Shown here piece by piece: positions 60,670 to 64,000 of a stretch of 64,000 bases of DNA. The stretch covers positions 1 through 64,000 of the forward strand of contig JAXDAY010000028.1 in NCBI GenBank assembly GCA_034679345.1, given 5' to 3'. The notes under the pieces were generated by a model. It was not told the origin of the DNA and did no database searches. It saw nothing but the letters and a program-made list of their open reading frames with translations. How positions within the stretch are numbered: position 1 is the first letter of the stretch; each line of letters opens with the position of its first letter. This DNA comes from JAXDAY01 sp034679345 (GTDB lineage: Bacteria > Eisenbacteria > RBG-16-71-46 > CAIMUX01 > VGJL01). A program made the translations under genes and the position numbers.

Positions 60670-61307
60670 GGCGATGCCTCCCCGCCCGCGAGACGCGGGC
60701 GCTTCTCCGGCACGGTCTCCCCGGTCGGCCGGACGATCCAGGGGGAGGTCTCGAGCCGGCGGAAGAGCGCGACGCGGTGGTGGTCGGTGATGCGGGCGTA
60801 GATCGACGTGGAACGGATGCTCTGGTGGCCCAGGTGGTCCTGCACGAACTCCAGGCTCACGCCGGCATCGAGGAGATGGGTCGCGATCGAGTGGCGGAGC
60901 GCGTGCGCCGTCACGGACCGGGGGAGGCCCGCGCGATCCCGGTACCGCGCGAAGAGGGACTGGATCTGCCGCTTGCGGAGGGGACCGCCGTTGCCGGGGA
61001 AGAGCGGAGCGTCGGGACGGACGCCTCTCAATTCTCGCACGTGCGCTTCGAGGAGCTCCCGCGCCCACGAGAAGAGCGGACGCTCGGCCCACGCGCCGCC
61101 CTTGAGGCGCTTCACGACGATGCGGGAGCGGTCGAGGTCCACGTCCCCGCGGGCGAGCAAGGCTACCTCGCCAACTCGGAGGCCGTAGAGGTAGACGAGA
61201 CCGAAGAGGGCGCGGTCCCGAAGATCGTGAATCACCCCGAAGAAGCTGCGGACTTCCTCCTGGGTGAGGTAGCGCGGAAGACGCTGGGTCGGGAGATCGA
61301 AGGGCAT
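60666..61307 (-). CDS. Tyrosine recombinase, catalytic domain only (FimB/FimE size)
   Basis: The 213-residue product begins at ATG 61307 (no clear ribosome binding site) and consists of a catalytic domain without the usual N-terminal SAM-like arm-binding domain. Catalytic residues are all visible: Arg in YLYGLRVGEVALLARGD, Lys in VKRLKGG, HxxR in TAHALRHSIATHLLDAG, and His plus nucleophile Tyr in LGHQSIRSTSIYARI. FimB and FimE have this length and act on inverted repeats around a promoter. A pair of inverted dyad sites lies immediately upstream (61338 and 61514). The frame stays open upstream into the dyad region. Its stop overlaps the lipoprotein A start. Confidence 0.9.
   Translation of the reverse strand: MPFDLPTQRLPRYLTQEEVRSFFGVIHDLRDRALFGLVYLYGLRVGEVALLARGDVDLDRSRIVVKRLKGGAWAERPLFSWARELLEAHVRELRGVRPDAPLFPGNGGPLRKRQIQSLFARYRDRAGLPRSVTAHALRHSIATHLLDAGVSLEFVQDHLGHQSIRSTSIYARITDHHRVALFRRLETSPWIVRPTGETVPEKRPRLAGGEASP
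60685..60699 (-). promoter_or_regulatory. Leader hairpin of lipoprotein A within the recombinase 3' end
   Basis: CCCGCG and CGCGGG with a three-base loop form a perfect six-base-pair stem located just upstream of the GGGGAGG ribosome binding site of the lipoprotein A gene, inside the recombinase coding sequence. It may tie lipoprotein translation to passage of ribosomes through the recombinase gene. Confidence 0.4.
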
Positions 61308-61337
61308 GAGGTTGAGCGACGCCGAGGTAGGCGAGGG

Positions 61338-61365
61338 ACTGCACCTTTTGGCGAAAGGGCGCAGT
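61338..61365 (+). repeat. 28-bp dyad, left copy (candidate tyrosine recombinase site)
   Basis: The site reads ACTGCACCTTT, then TGGCGA, then AAGGGCGCAGT: two 11-bp arms that are inverted repeats of each other (mismatches at a few positions) around a 6-bp core. This 11-6-11 layout is that of XerC/D-type and related tyrosine recombinase core sites. It lies 30 bp upstream of the recombinase start codon. The flanking GG extends the similarity with the right copy. Confidence 0.65.
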
Positions 61366-61435
61366 GCCTTGGGATCGGCTGGAAAACGAAGGGGTTAGCG
61401 ATGGCCCGCGAGGATGGCAGGCGGATCGCCAGATC

Positions 61436-61456
61436 GCATCGGCGCGTTGCCGATGC
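61436..61456. repeat. Hairpin at the centre of the putative invertible segment
   Basis: GCATCGGC at 61436-61443 and GCCGATGC at 61449-61456 are perfect inverted repeats with a GCGTT loop. The hairpin sits almost exactly midway between the two 28-bp dyads. It could be an accessory binding site, a terminator-like stem, or part of a small inserted element. Confidence 0.5.
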
Positions 61457-61513
61457 CCGTATTGATCAAGGTCCGACGGGCTTCGGTGCTTCGGGCAAGG
61501 GAGAGGGGAGCGG

Positions 61514-61541
61514 ACTGCGCGGAATCGCCAAAGGGTGCAGT
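61514..61541 (-). repeat. 28-bp dyad, right copy in inverted orientation
   Basis: On the minus strand the site reads ACTGCACCCTT, then TGGCGA, then TTCCGCGCAGT. The outer arm and the 6-bp core match the left copy almost completely, in opposite orientation; the inner arm is more diverged. With flanks, the outer inverted repeat is 19 bp with one mismatch (61336-61354 against 61525-61543). Recombination between the two would invert the 148 bp between them. Confidence 0.65.
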
Positions 61542-61579
61542 CCGAGACACGGCCAGTCTACGAAAGGACTCACCCCGCG

Positions 61580-64000
61580 TCAAGCACCACGCTTCTCAAG
61601 CAGGTCCCGGAAGTCGAAGTAGCCGCGCGCGCCAAGTCTATGGACCACGTCCACAGCGGCGGCGTGGGCCGCCTCTGAGTTTCCCTTGAGGACTGAGCCA
61701 ACAATGTCTCTAATCTCCTCGCGCCAACTCATCACCCGCCATCCATCGGTATCCCCCTCGATTAGAAGCGCAAGGCACTCCACGACCAGCGCAGGAAATG
61801 CCTTACAGTCAGATTGGAGCCTCTCGATCACCCAGTGATCCGGCTCAGCCTTTCGACTGATTCGCACAGCCCGTAGGAGTTGTGCGATCGCCCATGCTGG
61901 ATCGAAGCGGCCTGATGCGTACCACCCCCCAAAGGAGCTGAGTTCCTCTCGGAATCCAGTCGCGGAGTGTGCTTCCGCAGTCCCAATCCGCCATTCCCAC
62001 AGCACCTGCAATCGATCCAAGACCTCCTTCGGGACCTCGACCCCTTCCTCACGGAGGGAGCGTCCGATGAAATCCAGAGCTTCCCCGCGCAGAGCATCCG
62101 ACCCCCGATAGAAGAAAAGTGGGACCAAACCATCTGGATCTTCAATCGGTGCCTTGCCTCGCCAGTAAAAGGACATAAGATGTTGCGCTAAGTGCAGTCG
62201 CCGATCCCCGAGGGATGTCGACTGTGGATCGGTCGGGCTCAACGTCATTACAGCCGCCCGGTACTCACCCCGCAGCAACTCGAACACGTCGTTGAACGGA
62301 TGACTGAAACCTATGTACGCATCCCATGCGGCATCGCGCAGCCGAGCACCGGCGGGATCCTCCGGGAATATCCGATTCAACCGGCTCTCGACCCATGACC
62401 GATCGAGGGCCACCAGATTGGGGAGCCAGAAGCCGTAGATGGAGCGAATCGCCATGGTCGGCTCGATCGCTGGATCAAGATGCCGGTCGAGTACCTCCCG
62501 CACCTCAGGGACACGATCGAAGGTCCACGGCGTCGCGTCATCCTTTTTCTGCCGCCATACCCATATCACGTATCGGATCAGGGTGTTCATTGCCACGCCG
62601 CGCGTTGAATTGATTGACGTGGTCACAGCGTCCCGCGCGCTTCCCTCTCGCTCCTCATCCTCCAACTTCGGATCAGTGTCATCTGTCAGCCCGGCTAGGA
62701 TGCGCCAGGCAGTTTCTCGAAGGTCGAATGGAACCGCTCCATCACCGGTTGTCTCGAATCCTTCAGCAAGAAGGCGAGCGATTTCGGTTCGCGTCCATGC
62801 CCAGCTCGGATCCATGTCGACGTCATTGGTGTTGGGGGTGTCGCCTGAATCCGCCTGCTCCAGAACCCACTCGCAGAGCGCAAACACCTCACGCCATGGG
62901 AAAGCGCGCCCTTGCTTGAGAGCCTGCTCAAGGCCGGATAGAAGCGAGCGCACGTAGGTAGGGTGCAGCCCCTGGAAGCTCGTGGCGACCGCCGCGAAAC
63001 GAACGGGGTCTCTCTGGACGTCGGCCGAAAGGACCAGCCCGAGTCCGTCAGGCGTTGGTCGTTGGTGCCCAATGGGCGGATCCCACGTGCGGAGATAGTT
63101 GATGAGAGCCGTGACTTCCATCCTTCGCACTTCCTCGTCGGTAAGTGGGCTTGTGGGGCCGACCCACATAGCGCGGTGGTATGAGAGGAACTCCGGATGT
63201 TCCGCCGGCCCGACGATCGCCAGCCATTCGTCGAACTGCGTCTTCCACGCCGTTGGCAAGAACTCCGCGATAGGGGTGAGTCGCTGGACATAGTAGGTCG
63301 CGACCCGCCGCTGCTCCTCCTCCTGGGTCGGCAGGTGCCCCAGATGTTGTGTGGCTCGTTCGCGCCACTCTTCGATGCGCAGCGCGTCCCGAATCTCCGA
63401 CAGAATGGCTTCCCGCTCAGATTCTGTCATACGCGGGAACCATTGGCTGAGAAGGAGTACATACTCGTGATGGAGTCGCGCGTTGCGATCGCCAAGAAGT
63501 CGCTCTTTCGCGAGCGCCTCCCCGGATGGTCCCGCCACACGGATGGCGTGAAGCGCCAGGCGCCTGAAGACCTCCCACCTCCTCGACTCCAAGTGGCCAA
63601 CTACCTCCCCAAGAACCACTGCATCGTTGGCGATCAGTCGCTCCGAGAGGTCCCGGATGGCACTCACCAGGTAGTCCCGTCTTCCGGACATCAAGTTCTG
63701 CTGATGATCCTCGATCGCCGGTCTCCAGATGTACGAGTGATCGACGGGCGGTTTAGATCCCGGTTCGCGTCGCAGAACCCCGCCGAGAGCATCACACAGC
63801 ACGCGGTGAAGTGTCATCTGCAGAGAGCGAGGGCATTTCTCGACGAGTCTTTTCAGCGCCTCTGTGAAATCCCACTCTGCACCTCCCCCGTTCTCGGAAT
63901 CAAAGGACAACAGCTTCTGAACAACTACGATCGCGGCATCATCTTCGCCGCCCGAGGCGAGGTGAAGTGCGAGGTCCGCAAGGCGCTCTGGAAAGAGAAG
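61580..64000 (-). CDS. Large alpha-helical repeat protein, 5' end beyond the window
   Basis: The frame ends at 61580 and is open to the right edge, so at least 807 residues are visible and the true start lies outside; a TTG at 63910 is in frame but the open frame continues upstream (LLFPERLADLALHLASGGED). The sequence is almost wholly alpha-helical, with Trp/Arg/Glu-rich helix pairs of HEAT/ARM character and no Walker or nuclease motif. The C-terminal segment (AAVDVVHRLGARGYFDFRDLL) resembles the ends of large multidomain proteins found in defence islands, so the missing N-terminal part may hold an ATPase or effector domain. That is inference. Codon use is less GC-biased than in neighbouring genes. 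Confidence 0.7.
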   Translation of the reverse strand, partial: LLFPERLADLALHLASGGEDDAAIVVVQKLLSFDSENGGGAEWDFTEALKRLVEKCPRSLQMTLHRVLCDALGGVLRREPGSKPPVDHSYIWRPAIEDHQQNLMSGRRDYLVSAIRDLSERLIANDAVVLGEVVGHLESRRWEVFRRLALHAIRVAGPSGEALAKERLLGDRNARLHHEYVLLLSQWFPRMTESEREAILSEIRDALRIEEWRERATQHLGHLPTQEEEQRRVATYYVQRLTPIAEFLPTAWKTQFDEWLAIVGPAEHPEFLSYHRAMWVGPTSPLTDEEVRRMEVTALINYLRTWDPPIGHQRPTPDGLGLVLSADVQRDPVRFAAVATSFQGLHPTYVRSLLSGLEQALKQGRAFPWREVFALCEWVLEQADSGDTPNTNDVDMDPSWAWTRTEIARLLAEGFETTGDGAVPFDLRETAWRILAGLTDDTDPKLEDEEREGSARDAVTTSINSTRGVAMNTLIRYVIWVWRQKKDDATPWTFDRVPEVREVLDRHLDPAIEPTMAIRSIYGFWLPNLVALDRSWVESRLNRIFPEDPAGARLRDAAWDAYIGFSHPFNDVFELLRGEYRAAVMTLSPTDPQSTSLGDRRLHLAQHLMSFYWRGKAPIEDPDGLVPLFFYRGSDALRGEALDFIGRSLREEGVEVPKEVLDRLQVLWEWRIGTAEAHSATGFREELSSFGGWYASGRFDPAWAIAQLLRAVRISRKAEPDHWVIERLQSDCKAFPALVVECLALLIEGDTDGWRVMSWREEIRDIVGSVLKGNSEAAHAAAVDVVHRLGARGYFDFRDLLEKRGA

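Noticed and set aside
61336..61543. An integron attI site with gene cassettes
   Set aside because: The recombinase lacks the integron-specific extra helix region that I would expect, the dyads do not form attC-like structures, and no cassette array of small genes follows.
60777..61622. A long plus-strand frame across the recombinase and the dyad region
   Set aside because: Most of it is antisense to the recombinase with an improbable composition. Only the ATG at 61401 inside it is of interest, in connection with inversion.

Overview
The window is a high-GC bacterial chromosome segment with dense coding, frequent TTG starts behind strong Shine-Dalgarno sequences, no rRNA, tRNA or CRISPR array that I could recognise, and several secreted proteins ending in an FlgD-like/T9SS-type C-terminal Ig domain (positions 11951, 20476, 43008). 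That domain style, the WTAVGDDG-type fibronectin repeats and the GC content suggest an uncultured lineage near the FCB group, for example Candidatus Eisenbacteria. This assignment is inference only.

Region 1 (1-20064) is ordinary chromosome. It holds a VOC protein, a DUF1579 protein, a KefB-like antiporter fused to TrkA-N, CBS and PTS EIIA domains, a zincin metallopeptidase, an exported alpha/beta hydrolase that has lost its whole catalytic triad, DUF2203, an M20 amidohydrolase, SixA, a small alarmone synthetase, AqpZ, an isochorismatase-family hydrolase, an LVIVD-type surface protein, a BlaI/BlaR1-TonB pair with two clear dyad operators, DUF2461, and an operon of two D-Ala-D-Ala carboxypeptidases followed by a two-domain ThyX.

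Region 2 (20476-48011) concerns the cell surface. A 1752-residue fibronectin-repeat protein precedes a polysaccharide cluster built from two divergent arms that start at about 32677-32976. The minus arm has GT4, heparinase II/III-like, GNAT, GT4 and polysaccharide deacetylase. The plus arm has an AsnB-like amidotransferase, two GT4 enzymes, a Wzx-like flippase, a WlbA/WlbB/WlbC-like trio for a diacetamido-uronic acid sugar nucleotide, and a WbuB-like GT4. A secreted HEYGH metalloprotease, a 60-residue membrane peptide and a PaaK/CapK-like adenylate-forming enzyme follow.

Region 3 (about 49318 to beyond 64000) is an integrated mobile element. It interrupts a comM/yifB gene exactly at the conserved Met-Asn-Pro codons. 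The left end carries a large serine recombinase reading out through the junction into antisense comM. Behind it is a same-strand run: VirD4/HerA-like ATPase with a C-terminal nuclease-like domain, TcmP, DUF5131 and DUF3825, leading into the recombinase. Further in are two membrane proteins, an acidic protein, two paralogous lipoproteins, a FimB-sized tyrosine recombinase, and a large helical-repeat protein cut by the window edge. The right attachment site and the rest of comM are not in the window.

The most unusual feature is at 61336-61543. Two inverted copies of a 28-bp dyad (11-bp arm, identical 6-bp core, 11-bp arm) flank 148 bp directly upstream of the tyrosine recombinase, which is translationally coupled to a lipoprotein gene. 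This looks like an invertible switch controlling a recombinase-lipoprotein operon. Inversion would also place an ATG with a Shine-Dalgarno sequence in frame with the recombinase.
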